In this document: positions 42,926-49,581 of the stretch, piece after piece
How the letters are laid out: every line of letters begins with the position of its first letter
Position numbering within the stretch: position 1 is the stretch's first letter
Assembly (NCBI RefSeq): GCF_002860405.1
Contig: NZ_NMWV01000018.1
Location: 1 to 49,581, forward strand
Length of the DNA stretch: 49,581 nt
Source of the DNA: Bifidobacterium imperatoris
Lineage (GTDB): Bacteria; Actinomycetota; Actinomycetes; Actinomycetales; Bifidobacteriaceae
Reading direction: 5' to 3'
Notes under the pieces: model-generated
What the model was told of the DNA's origin: nothing
Databases searched by the model: none
Seen by the model: only the letters and a program-made list of their open reading frames with translations
Made by a program: the position numbers and the translations under genes

Positions 42926-44440
42926 TTGTCCGAAAAACAGACAACCGCAAACAAGACAGCCATTCGTAATACCCAACTCAACGATTCCGCATTCGTTCCG
43001 GGCAAGCCGCAGCATTTCGATCACCCGCATAAAGTCATGCTTGGCCTGTACATCAGCGTATTTTTGGGCATGCTTTCGGAAACATCCATGAACATCACCC
43101 TGCCTGACTTGATGAATGATTTCGGCATTTCATCCGGTACTGCACAGTGGATGGTCGTCGGCTATATGCTGGCCATTGGCGTGGTGTTGCCGTGCGTGGG
43201 CTTCATGCTCAAGTGGATTAAGGCCAAGACGCTGGTGCTGTTCTCGCTGGCTTGCTTCTTGATTGGTGCCGTGATTTGCACTATTGCCCCAAGTTTCCCT
43301 GTGTTGTTGGCGGGCCGTATCATGCAGGGCGTTAGCACCGGCATCGTGTTGCCCACCATGTACGCAGCTATCATGCGTGTCTTCCCGCTGCACAAGATCG
43401 GTGCAGCCAACGGTGTGGCAGGCCTCGTCATCATGTTTGCTCCTGTTATCGGACCGACCATTGCAGGCGCACTTATCGGAGCATTCTCCTGGCGTGCGAT
43501 TTTCGCGCTGTTCGCTTTCGTTGCAGTCGCGGCCATCGTGTGCACGGCGTTGTTCTTCGTTACACCTATCGAACGCACTCGTCCGAATGTTGACGTGTTG
43601 TCTATTATTGCCTCGGCTATCGGCTTTGGCTGCCTTGTCGCCGGCGTGAGCCTGATCAGCGACATGGGCTTTAGTCCGATGGTTGTTGGCCTGCTCGTTG
43701 TCGGCCTGTTGGTATTGGCGTTTTACGCTTACCGTCAGCTGCACATTGCCGCCCCGCTGTTGGATTTGCGCGCCCTCGGCGTCGCAGCGTTCCGTACGCC
43801 GGCCATTATGATTAGCTGCTCCTTCTCCTGCACTCTGGCGTTCATGTATCTGGTGCCGCAGGAACTGCAGCGCGGCATGGGCCTGAGTTCTACTGTTGCC
43901 GGTCTGCTCATGCTGCCGGGCGGTGTGATTAATGCACTGTGCACGCTTGCCGCAGGGCGCATGTTCGATCGTTACGGTGCGAAGAAGCTGGTCTGGATTG
44001 GCTCTGTGCTGACCGTGATCGGCGGCGCACTGTTCTTCGCCATTGGTGTTTCGACGCCAGTTGCTCTGTTCCTTGCTGCGCACATCATCGTGATGGTTGG
44101 CATTCCGTTTATTCAGCAGTCTTCGCAGTCCGCGGCATTGAAGTCGCTGCCCGGCCGCATGGCTGCTGACGGCAGCACGATTATGAACACCATGCAGCAG
44201 GTGTGTGGCGCCATCGCCACCGCTGTGGCCACTTGCCTGCTCGGTCTTGGCCAAACGAATTATGCGGCAGTTGGCGGCACGAACCCTGCACAAGGCTTTG
44301 TGGACGGTTCCCGCTACGGATACCTGTTCGGCATGGCGCTGGTCGTAGTGGTATTGGCCTTCTCCTTCCTGCTCAAGGAAAACAAGGAAGAGCCTCAGCT
44401 CGTGCCGGTGCATGTGGATATCGAAAAACTGGCTGCCTGA
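42926..44440 (+). CDS. MFS drug-type exporter (DHA2, 14-helix family)
   Basis: 504-residue major facilitator transporter. Fourteen hydrophobic segments are visible. Motif A-like region: WMVVGYMLAIGVVLPCVGF; motif C: IMFAPVIGPTIAGALIGAFS with WRAIFALF directly after, typical of proton-driven efflux pumps of the EmrB/QacA group. Central loop GRMFDRYGAKKLVWIG is the second A-like motif. Start is probably TTG 42926, with AGAGGA five bases upstream; an ATG at 42857 lacks an SD and adds an improbable Arg-rich stretch. Substrate unknown. It lies alone between terminators. Confidence 0.88.
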   Translation: MSEKQTTANKTAIRNTQLNDSAFVPGKPQHFDHPHKVMLGLYISVFLGMLSETSMNITLPDLMNDFGISSGTAQWMVVGYMLAIGVVLPCVGFMLKWIKAKTLVLFSLACFLIGAVICTIAPSFPVLLAGRIMQGVSTGIVLPTMYAAIMRVFPLHKIGAANGVAGLVIMFAPVIGPTIAGALIGAFSWRAIFALFAFVAVAAIVCTALFFVTPIERTRPNVDVLSIIASAIGFGCLVAGVSLISDMGFSPMVVGLLVVGLLVLAFYAYRQLHIAAPLLDLRALGVAAFRTPAIMISCSFSCTLAFMYLVPQELQRGMGLSSTVAGLLMLPGGVINALCTLAAGRMFDRYGAKKLVWIGSVLTVIGGALFFAIGVSTPVALFLAAHIIVMVGIPFIQQSSQSAALKSLPGRMAADGSTIMNTMQQVCGAIATAVATCLLGLGQTNYAAVGGTNPAQGFVDGSRYGYLFGMALVVVVLAFSFLLKENKEEPQLVPVHVDIEKLAA

Positions 44441-44520
44441 GCTGAATACTAATCTGCACTGATCTGTGCGAGAGCCCTGCATGGCGAATGTCGTGCCAGT
44501 GAGATGAATTATCAGGCGTA

Positions 44521-44555
44521 ACGGGTGTTCCTCTATACTGGGGAACACCCGTTTT
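44521..44555 (+). terminator. Terminator after the MFS gene
   Basis: ACGGGTGTTCC (44521-44531) pairs with GGAACACCCGT (44542-44552), an 11-bp stem, followed by TTT. A TATACT in the loop might serve as the -10 of the next gene. Confidence 0.8.
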
Positions 44556-44614
44556 CCATATGTTCGAATATGTTCGCAAGTTCATTTCCGATCGGTTTTC
44601 AATCAGGGAGCGCC

Positions 44615-44887
44615 ATGAACAAGGCCATTATCACCGTCGTAGGCCAGGATACTGTCGGCATCATCGCACGAGTCTGCACCTACCTTTCCAACCACAACGT
44701 CAACGTACTCGATATTTCGCAGACCATCATCGACGGCTTCTTCAACATGATGATGATTGTGGATTATTCCAAAGCAGACAAGGAATTCAGCGCAATGGTC
44801 GGCAATCTTGAGGATCTTGGCGACGACATTGGCGTGCGCATCCGCTGCCAGCGTGAGGAAATCTTCACCAAGATGCATCGCATCTGA
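44615..44887 (+). CDS. ACT-domain protein (UPF0237)
   Basis: 90-residue protein made of one ACT domain plus a tail: KAIITVVGQDTVGIIARVCT, then LSNHNVNVLDISQTIIDGFF and IVDYSKADKEF. ACT domains bind amino acids or other small ligands. AGGGAG precedes the ATG. It lies upstream of a UPF0210/PFL-family gene; the two families are consistently neighbours in many Gram-positive bacteria, suggesting a common regulatory or enzymatic unit. No biochemical role is established that I can name. Confidence 0.92.
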   Translation: MNKAIITVVGQDTVGIIARVCTYLSNHNVNVLDISQTIIDGFFNMMMIVDYSKADKEFSAMVGNLEDLGDDIGVRIRCQREEIFTKMHRI

Positions 44888-44946
44888 GGTTACCCGCTCG
44901 GCAGGCAACCTCACGCGAGGAAGTGGAAAGTCCAGTGGACTTTCCA
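44886..44946 (+). promoter_or_regulatory. Two hairpins in the ACT / UPF0210 intergenic region
   Basis: GAGGTT (44886-44891) can pair with AACCTC (44907-44912). Then TGGAAAGTCC (44924-44933) pairs perfectly with GGACTTTCCA (44937-44946) around AGT. Neither is followed by a T run. They lie between two genes expected to work together and may adjust their ratio. Confidence 0.45.
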
Positions 44947-45010
44947 ATGACGGAGCCAGCCTTATTGCATACTGAGGCGACTACGACATGAGCTTATGTA
45001 AGGAAACACC

Positions 45011-46375
45011 ATGCTGAATATCATGGAGGTCCACGAGACCAATCAGATGATCGAGCAGGAAAAGCTCGACGTACGCACCATCACTATGGGCATCTCGCTG
45101 CTCGATTGCGCGGCGGATACCGTTGAGAAGACTTGCGAGAACATTTACCGCAAAATCACCACGTATGCCAAAGACTTGGTGTCTACTGGTCAAGCCATCG
45201 AAAGTGACTACGGCATTCCTATTGTCAACAAGCGCATCACTGTTACGCCGATTTCACTGGTCGGTGCAAGCTGCTGCAAAACCTCGGAAGATTTCGTTCA
45301 GATCGCTCATTCGCTGGACAAGGCCGCCAAGGAAGTCGGCGTCGATCTGATCGGCGGTTATTCGGCGCTGGTTTCCAAGGCTATGACTCCAGCCGAGGAA
45401 CTGCTGATTCGTTCGCTTCCACAAGCGCTTTCCGAGACGGATATCGTCTGCTCGTCGGTGAACGTGGGCTCCACCAAAACCGGTATTGACATGAATGCCG
45501 TGGAACTGCTTGGCCATATTATTAAGGACATTGCCGAGCGCACTGCCGACAATGATTCCTACGGTTGCGTGAAATTCGTGGCATTCTGCAATGTTCCGGA
45601 CGATAATCCGTTCATGGCGGGCGGCTTCCACGGTGTGACCGAAGGCGACGCAGTGATCAACGTGGGCGTATCCGGTCCGGGCGTGGTTTCTCGCGCACTC
45701 GATGCAGCCAAGGGCAAGGACTTCGAATTCCTATGCGAAACCATTAAACGCACGGCATTCAAGATCACGCGCGTCGGCCAGCTGGTGGCTCAAGAGGCTT
45801 CGCGCCGACTTGGCGTGCCGTTCGGCATCATCGACCTTTCGCTGGCCCCGACCCCGGCCGTGGGCGATTCCGTGGGAGAAGTGCTTGAGAAGATCGGCCT
45901 TGAGCAGGTTGGTGCACCGGGCACTACCGCAGCGCTCGCCATGTTGAACGATCAGGTCAAAAAGGGCGGCATTATGGCCTCGTCGTATGTGGGTGGCCTA
46001 TCCGGTGCATTTATCCCGGTTTCCGAAGATAAGAACATGATTGATGCAGCATCCTCCGGATGCCTGACCATTGAGAAACTTGAAGCTATGACCTGCGTCT
46101 GCTCGGTGGGACTCGACATGATCGCCATCCCAGGTGACACAACGGCCGCCACGATTTCTGGTTTGATTGCCGATGAAGCTGCCATCGGCATGGTGAACCA
46201 GAAGACCACCGCCGTTCGCGTTATTCCTGTGGCAGGCAAGGGCGTGGGTGAAATGGCCAACTTCGGTGGTCTTATGGGCTATGCGCCGATTATGCCCGTA
46301 AACCAGACCTCATGCGAAGCCTTCGTGACCCGAGGCGGCCGTATCCCCGCCCCGATTCACAGCTTCAAGAACTGA
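45011..46375 (+). CDS. UPF0210 / PFL-family protein (DUF711)
   Basis: 454-residue protein of the UPF0210 (DUF711) family, structurally related to glycyl-radical enzymes of the pyruvate formate-lyase fold but of unknown reaction. Recognisable segments: [75 protein letters not shown] and [21 protein letters not shown] see no glycyl-radical RVxG motif at the C-terminus, so radical chemistry is doubtful. AAGGA lies before the ATG. Paired with the ACT protein encoded 123 bases upstream. Confidence 0.92.
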   Translation: MLNIMEVHETNQMIEQEKLDVRTITMGISLLDCAADTVEKTCENIYRKITTYAKDLVSTGQAIESDYGIPIVNKRITVTPISLVGASCCKTSEDFVQIAHSLDKAAKEVGVDLIGGYSALVSKAMTPAEELLIRSLPQALSETDIVCSSVNVGSTKTGIDMNAVELLGHIIKDIAERTADNDSYGCVKFVAFCNVPDDNPFMAGGFHGVTEGDAVINVGVSGPGVVSRALDAAKGKDFEFLCETIKRTAFKITRVGQLVAQEASRRLGVPFGIIDLSLAPTPAVGDSVGEVLEKIGLEQVGAPGTTAALAMLNDQVKKGGIMASSYVGGLSGAFIPVSEDKNMIDAASSGCLTIEKLEAMTCVCSVGLDMIAIPGDTTAATISGLIADEAAIGMVNQKTTAVRVIPVAGKGVGEMANFGGLMGYAPIMPVNQTSCEAFVTRGGRIPAPIHSFKN

Positions 46376-46380
46376 TTCAA

Positions 46381-47052
46381 TCAGCGCCCGCCAGCAAAAT
46401 TCAGCTGACGCCAAGCCTCATAAATAGCAATCGACGCGCAATTGGTGAGGTTCAAGGAGCGAAGGGACGGGCGCATAGGCAAGCGAACCTGTTCGGCCAC
46501 ATGTGGGCCAGCCATGATATCCATCGGATCGGGAATATCTCCTGGCTCCGGGCCGAACAGCAGAATATCAGTCGGACGATATTCAATATCCGTATATAGC
46601 TTGGTGGCATGCGCGGTGAACGCAATAATGCGTGAATTCGGCATCGACTCCACGAGATTGTCGAAGTTCGGGTGCAGCACCACATGCGCCATGTCGTGAT
46701 AGTCCAAGCCGGCGCGGCGCAGCTTGGTGTCTCGCAGGTTGAAGCCCAGCGGCTCTACCAAATGCAGAATCGTGCCGGTCACCGCACACAGGCGGATAGC
46801 TGAACCGGTATTGCCGGGAATGCGAGGGGAGTAGTAGCACAGGTGAGGCGTCATAGTCTCGGTTTCCGCGGCCTTTTCAGCGGAGAGCATGGCGTCCACC
46901 ACAGAGATTGGATTGCCGTGTGCATCAGTCACCAGTTCGTCCGGGCCATAGTTCGACTTGCGATAGCCATATTCGAACATTTTCTCGACTTTGGCCTCGG
47001 GATTGCTGGTGTTTTCGGAGTTCTGCGGGTTCATTTCTGCCTCGTTCGTCAT
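46381..47052 (-). CDS. trmL: tRNA 2'-O-methyltransferase, TrmL type (SPOUT)
   Basis: 223-residue SPOUT methyltransferase predicted to methylate the wobble nucleotide of leucine tRNAs. The three knot motifs are YYSPRIPGNTGSAIRLCAVT, DILLFGPEPGDIP, and LPMRPSLRSLNLTNCASIAI. The catalytic-domain length matches TrmL, but a ~70-residue acidic N-terminal extension (with KMFEYGYRKSNYGPDELV) is added that E. coli TrmL lacks. Start 47052 follows from TATTCT 8 bases upstream on the minus strand. The stop is 5 bases from the convergent UPF0210 stop. Divergent from mutY, 20 bases apart. Confidence 0.9.
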   Translation of the reverse strand: MTNEAEMNPQNSENTSNPEAKVEKMFEYGYRKSNYGPDELVTDAHGNPISVVDAMLSAEKAAETETMTPHLCYYSPRIPGNTGSAIRLCAVTGTILHLVEPLGFNLRDTKLRRAGLDYHDMAHVVLHPNFDNLVESMPNSRIIAFTAHATKLYTDIEYRPTDILLFGPEPGDIPDPMDIMAGPHVAEQVRLPMRPSLRSLNLTNCASIAIYEAWRQLNFAGGR

Positions 47053-47072
47053 AAATGCTAAGAATAAGAACG
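47053..47072. promoter_or_regulatory. Overlapping divergent promoters of trmL and mutY
   Basis: Only 20 bases separate the two start codons. On the minus strand TATTCT (47061-47066) lies 8 bases before trmL. On the + strand TAAGAAT (47059-47065) lies 7 bases before mutY. The -10 regions overlap, so both genes would be leaderless and mutually exclusive in initiation. Confidence 0.5.
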
Positions 47073-47960
47073 ATGAACGACAGTGATATTGCTTTGCGCC
47101 TTGCCGCATGGTGGGAAGCGAATGCGCGCGATTTGCCGTGGCGATTCGGCAGAACCACACCGTGGGGTGTCCTGGTTAGCGAAGTCATGAGCCAGCAGAC
47201 CCAGATGAGCCGCGTAGTGCCTTACTGGCAGGCATGGATGGAACGTTGGCCGGATGCGCGTGCGCTCGCAACCGCGCCAAAATCCGAAGTAATTACCGCA
47301 TGGGGAAGGCTCGGCTATCCGCGTCGCGCACTGCGACTGCAGGAATGTGCGCGGGTGGTGTCCGAAAAGTATGACGATGAATTACCTCGCACCTATGAGG
47401 CGTTGCTCGAACTGCCAGGCATTGGCGATTACACGGCATCCGCAGTGCTGAGTTTTGCATTTGGTCAGCGGATTGCCGTTATCGATACGAATATTCGCCG
47501 TGTACTGAGCCGCGTGTTTTTGGGCACCGAATCGCGTGGTGGATCAGCTAGTGCCGCTGAACGTGCGCTCGCCAATCGGGTACTTCCCGAGGCCGTGAAG
47601 CGTTCGGTGACGTGGAATCAGTCGGTGATGGAACTTGGTGCGGTAATTTGCACCGCGAAATCACCGCTATGCGAAGCTTGCCCGATTGCTGAGTCCTGTA
47701 CCTTTCTGAAAGCCGGCAGACCGGGATTGGGGGAGAAGAGAACTCGGCCGCGCCAGCGATTTCAAGGCACTGATCGACAAGTGCGTGGGCTGGTGCTGGC
47801 AGCATTGCGTGAACTACCTGCGGGGTCTTCGCTTACCCGCACTGATGCGGAAAAACTATGGAAAGATTCCGTGCAGTTGGGTGCTTGCATTGCAAGTTTG
47901 GATGATGATGGACTGATTGAAATAATGCAGGATGGTGCATTGCGTTTGCCGCAAGGCTGA
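47073..47960 (+). CDS. mutY: Adenine DNA glycosylase
   Basis: 295-residue base-excision repair enzyme that removes adenine opposite 8-oxoguanine. LPWRFGRTTPWGVLVSEVMS leads to the catalytic Glu in SEVMSQQTQ. The helix-hairpin-helix is LPGIGDYTASAVLSFAFG, and catalytic Asp is in AVIDTNIRRVLSR. The [4Fe-4S] loop has C-x6-C-x2-C-x5-C in ICTAKSPLCEACPIAESC. The C-terminal part is short, as in other actinobacterial MutY, without a full MutT-like oxoG domain. ATG 47073 is favoured; 47055 lies within the divergent promoter. Confidence 0.93.
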   Translation: MNDSDIALRLAAWWEANARDLPWRFGRTTPWGVLVSEVMSQQTQMSRVVPYWQAWMERWPDARALATAPKSEVITAWGRLGYPRRALRLQECARVVSEKYDDELPRTYEALLELPGIGDYTASAVLSFAFGQRIAVIDTNIRRVLSRVFLGTESRGGSASAAERALANRVLPEAVKRSVTWNQSVMELGAVICTAKSPLCEACPIAESCTFLKAGRPGLGEKRTRPRQRFQGTDRQVRGLVLAALRELPAGSSLTRTDAEKLWKDSVQLGACIASLDDDGLIEIMQDGALRLPQG

Positions 47961-48010
47961 TGTTCTGGTGAAAAATGACTGGTTCCGTCGTGTGTGGAAC
48001 AGTGCAACCG

Positions 48011-48016
48011 TAGACT
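48011..48016 (+). promoter_or_regulatory. -10-like element 9 bases before the small membrane protein gene
   Basis: TAGACT ends 9 bases before ATG 48026; GGAAG in between is a weak SD candidate. Confidence 0.35.
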
Positions 48017-48025
48017 GGAAGCGTT

Positions 48026-48736
48026 ATGGCATTGCAGAGGAATAATTCGGGTGTAAATGGCGCGCGATCCGGCAGAGGAACCGGTGCTGGGCGGTCAGCT
48101 GAACCTTATGCACCGAAGAAGCGCAAGCGCAAGATCAGCAAGAAGAAGCAGGCGATTTATCGTCGCCGTCGTATCGTGGCTGGCATTGTGTTGGCAGTGG
48201 TACTGGCATTGATTATCTTCTGCATATACAGCATCGGGCGTGGGGTCGGTGCCATTAACACGTTGATTCATCATGATGAGGTGTATGCCATCTCTAGGCA
48301 GGCCACGCCTACGCCAAAGAGCACTTCCAAGGTGAAAAAGTGCTCTGCCAATGATTTGACATTGGAATTGAGCTCGAAATCGCAATCGGTGCCGGTAGGC
48401 GGCACTCTGGAGTTCACCGCATCGATTGTGCACGACGGTTCGAATAGCTGCTTGGTGGATGGGTCAGATTCAGGGCGAGTGCTCACTATTACTTCTGGAT
48501 CGGAAACCATTTACAAATCTGATTTATGCGCGCCCGACTCCCGTTGGCTTCTTATGGCTAAGGGAGATAAGGACGTACAGCAGCTTAAGTGGAATACTGA
48601 CTACAACGCCACGCTGACCGAATGCACTGATGAAGCCGATTGGTCCAAGGTAAAGGCTGGAACGTATACGGCTCAGATTGCGCTGAAAGACGAGCCCAAG
48701 GTAAAAAGCGATCCAGTGACGTTTACGGTGGAGTAG
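48026..48736 (+). CDS. Single-pass membrane protein with extracellular domain
   Basis: 236-residue protein. A very basic cytoplasmic part (PKKRKRKISKKKQAIYRRRR, ~30-50) precedes one membrane helix (IVAGIVLAVVLALIIFCIYS, ~50-69). The ~165-residue outer part has a Thr/Pro/Ser linker (ATPTPKSTSKVKK) and a beta-sandwich-like domain with three or more Cys that could pair (KKCSANDL, NSCLVDGSD, SDLCAPDS, LTECTDEA). This layout resembles DUF4232-type or wall-associated proteins of bifidobacteria, but I cannot name a function. It is the last protein gene before the rRNA operon. Confidence 0.85.
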   Translation: MALQRNNSGVNGARSGRGTGAGRSAEPYAPKKRKRKISKKKQAIYRRRRIVAGIVLAVVLALIIFCIYSIGRGVGAINTLIHHDEVYAISRQATPTPKSTSKVKKCSANDLTLELSSKSQSVPVGGTLEFTASIVHDGSNSCLVDGSDSGRVLTITSGSETIYKSDLCAPDSRWLLMAKGDKDVQQLKWNTDYNATLTECTDEADWSKVKAGTYTAQIALKDEPKVKSDPVTFTVE

Positions 48737-49289
48737 CTGAACTCCTTTCCCTTAAAAATGGCGCAGTGAGCCTTCTGGATTACAAGATTGTGCCGTGTAG
48801 TAGTTTTGGTGCTAAGGGGTGAATTGTTGCGACACGCTGGTGATTGGCCGGTTTTGTTGCTTTATGACGATGAAAAGAAGACTATTCTGGCGTTAGACGT
48901 GCTCGAGATTGCTATTTTCGACACGCCGGGCGGAGCCTGTCTTTTCAACGGTTTTAGCCTGTCTTGAAATATGCGATTTGCGCGGGTGGGCAGGTTCGTG
49001 TAAGTTATTCATTCGCTGCCGCTGAGCGGTTCGGGCTTCTCCCCGTGAGGAAATAAAGAGTCCGGATTGGTTTGTGTGTGGTGGTGGTTTGAGAACTCAA
49101 GAGCGTGTTTGTACTACTTCTTTATAGTCAATGATTGCCAGCTTGTCTCGTGCCTGACTGTTTTTGTCGGTTGGGTCCTTGGTTGGTTGAAACGGGACGA
49201 GGTTTTTGTGAGAGTGGTTCCTTCCTTAAGGAATCGTCTCGTCGATTTTGTTTTGAGAGTCATCTATTCGATGTCTTTCCGCATTGTTT
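48737..49289 (+). promoter_or_regulatory. rRNA operon promoter and leader region
   Basis: No protein gene is supported here. AGCCTGTCTT occurs twice (48934-48943, 48956-48965), just upstream of a likely promoter TTGCGC (48978-48983) - 17 bases - TAAGTT (49001-49006). Further on, the leader contains an actinobacterial antitermination-type element (49088-49112). The rest is U-rich and GTT-rich leader typical of pre-16S RNA. Confidence 0.65.
49088..49112 (+). promoter_or_regulatory. rRNA leader antitermination (boxA-type) element
   Basis: TTTGAGAACTCAAGAGCGTG at 49088-49107, continuing TTTGT, matches the conserved TTTGAGAACTCAA block seen in actinobacterial 16S leaders, including mycobacteria, where it acts in antitermination and processing. 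Confidence 0.7.
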
Positions 49290-49581
49290 TTTTGTGGAGG
49301 GTTCGATTCTGGCTCAGGATGAACGCTGGCGGCGTGCTTAACACATGCAAGTCGAACGGGATCCATCAGCTTGCTGGTGGTGAGAGTGGCGAACGGGTGA
49401 GTAATGCGTGACCGACCTGCCCCATGCTCCGGAATAGCTCCTGGAAACGGGTGGTAATGCCGGATGTTCCAGTTGATCGCATGGTCTTCTGGGAAAGCTT
49501 TTGCGGCGTGGGATGGGGTCGCGTCCTATCAGCTTGACGGCGGGGTAACGGCCCACCGTGGCTTCGACGGGTAGCCGGCCT
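49290..49581 (+). rRNA. 16S ribosomal RNA, 5' part
   Basis: The conserved 5' end GGTTCGATTCTGGCTCAG (ending 49317) corresponds to E. coli positions ~9-27, placing the mature 5' end at 49289-49291. GAACGCTGGCGGCGTGCTTA, GCGAACGGGTGAGTAATGCG and GGGTAACGGCCCACC follow. V1 reads GATCCATCAGCTTGCTGGTG and identifies the genus Bifidobacterium. The gene runs off the window end after about 292 bases. Confidence 0.97.

Noticed and set aside
43130..44548. Long antisense frame over the MFS gene
   Set aside because: Extremely His/Gln/Asn/Arg-rich product without any family resemblance; complement artefact of the transporter gene.
49067..49411. Protein-coding frame across the rRNA leader and 16S start
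   Set aside because: The stretch is untranslated pre-16S leader and 16S rRNA; the translation has no meaning.

Overview
The window is chromosomal DNA from a Bifidobacterium. The right end enters a 16S rRNA gene whose first ~290 bases carry bifidobacterial signatures (for example GATCCATCAGCTTGCTGGTG in V1). Gene content agrees: an rmlB / fused rmlCD / rmlA set, a Leloir galT-galK pair behind a DeoR-type regulator, a GlxR-like Crp regulator, and an actinobacterial-type MutY. The 16S fragment does not match any one species I can recall exactly, so I leave the species open.

Positions 1-10463 are the distal part of an exopolysaccharide (EPS) cluster, all on the + strand. In order: a glycosyltransferase cut by the window edge, a hexapeptide acyltransferase, a GT2, a polysaccharide pyruvyl transferase, a nitroreductase-like protein, a second GT4, an EpsG/Wzy-like polymerase, a Wzx-like flippase, a rhamnosyltransferase-like GT2, and a frameshifted membrane acyltransferase. 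The genes overlap or sit close together, and base composition varies sharply (5816-6913 is strikingly AT-rich), as expected of a mosaic, horizontally exchanged locus. A 466-base scar-like gap leads to rmlB, rmlCD and rmlA, which make dTDP-L-rhamnose. An Abi-type HEPN gene sits inside this rml group. Then come a conserved protein of unknown function, a second polymerase/ligase-like membrane protein, a Wzz-BY-kinase fusion and its low-molecular-weight tyrosine phosphatase.

Positions 19900-23130 (mostly minus strand) hold envelope and stress genes: a small secreted, probably wall-linked protein, a HTH regulator overlapping a membrane protein, a G5/lysozyme-like muralytic protein and thioredoxin. 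Positions 23300-37691 are + strand housekeeping: DUF4916/Nudix-like protein, alpha/beta hydrolase, NudC, an isolated GcvH, App1-like phosphatase, oligopeptidase B, LeuB, a permuted lipoate ligase, GlxR-like regulator, a class A PBP and an old yellow enzyme. Then a minus-strand PyrD-like enzyme, the deoR-galT-galK operon, an MFS exporter, the ACT/UPF0210 pair, divergent trmL and mutY, a small membrane protein, and the promoter and leader of an rRNA operon.

The most notable window-wide pattern is start architecture. At least twelve genes have a -10-like hexamer 6-9 bases before the ATG/GTG and no room for a leader or ribosome binding site, suggesting widespread leaderless mRNAs. Other points worth checking are the PyrD-like enzyme with a remodelled substrate pocket, the orphan GcvH with a lipoate ligase nearby, the Abi gene inside the rhamnose operon, and a possible phase-variable EPS acyltransferase.
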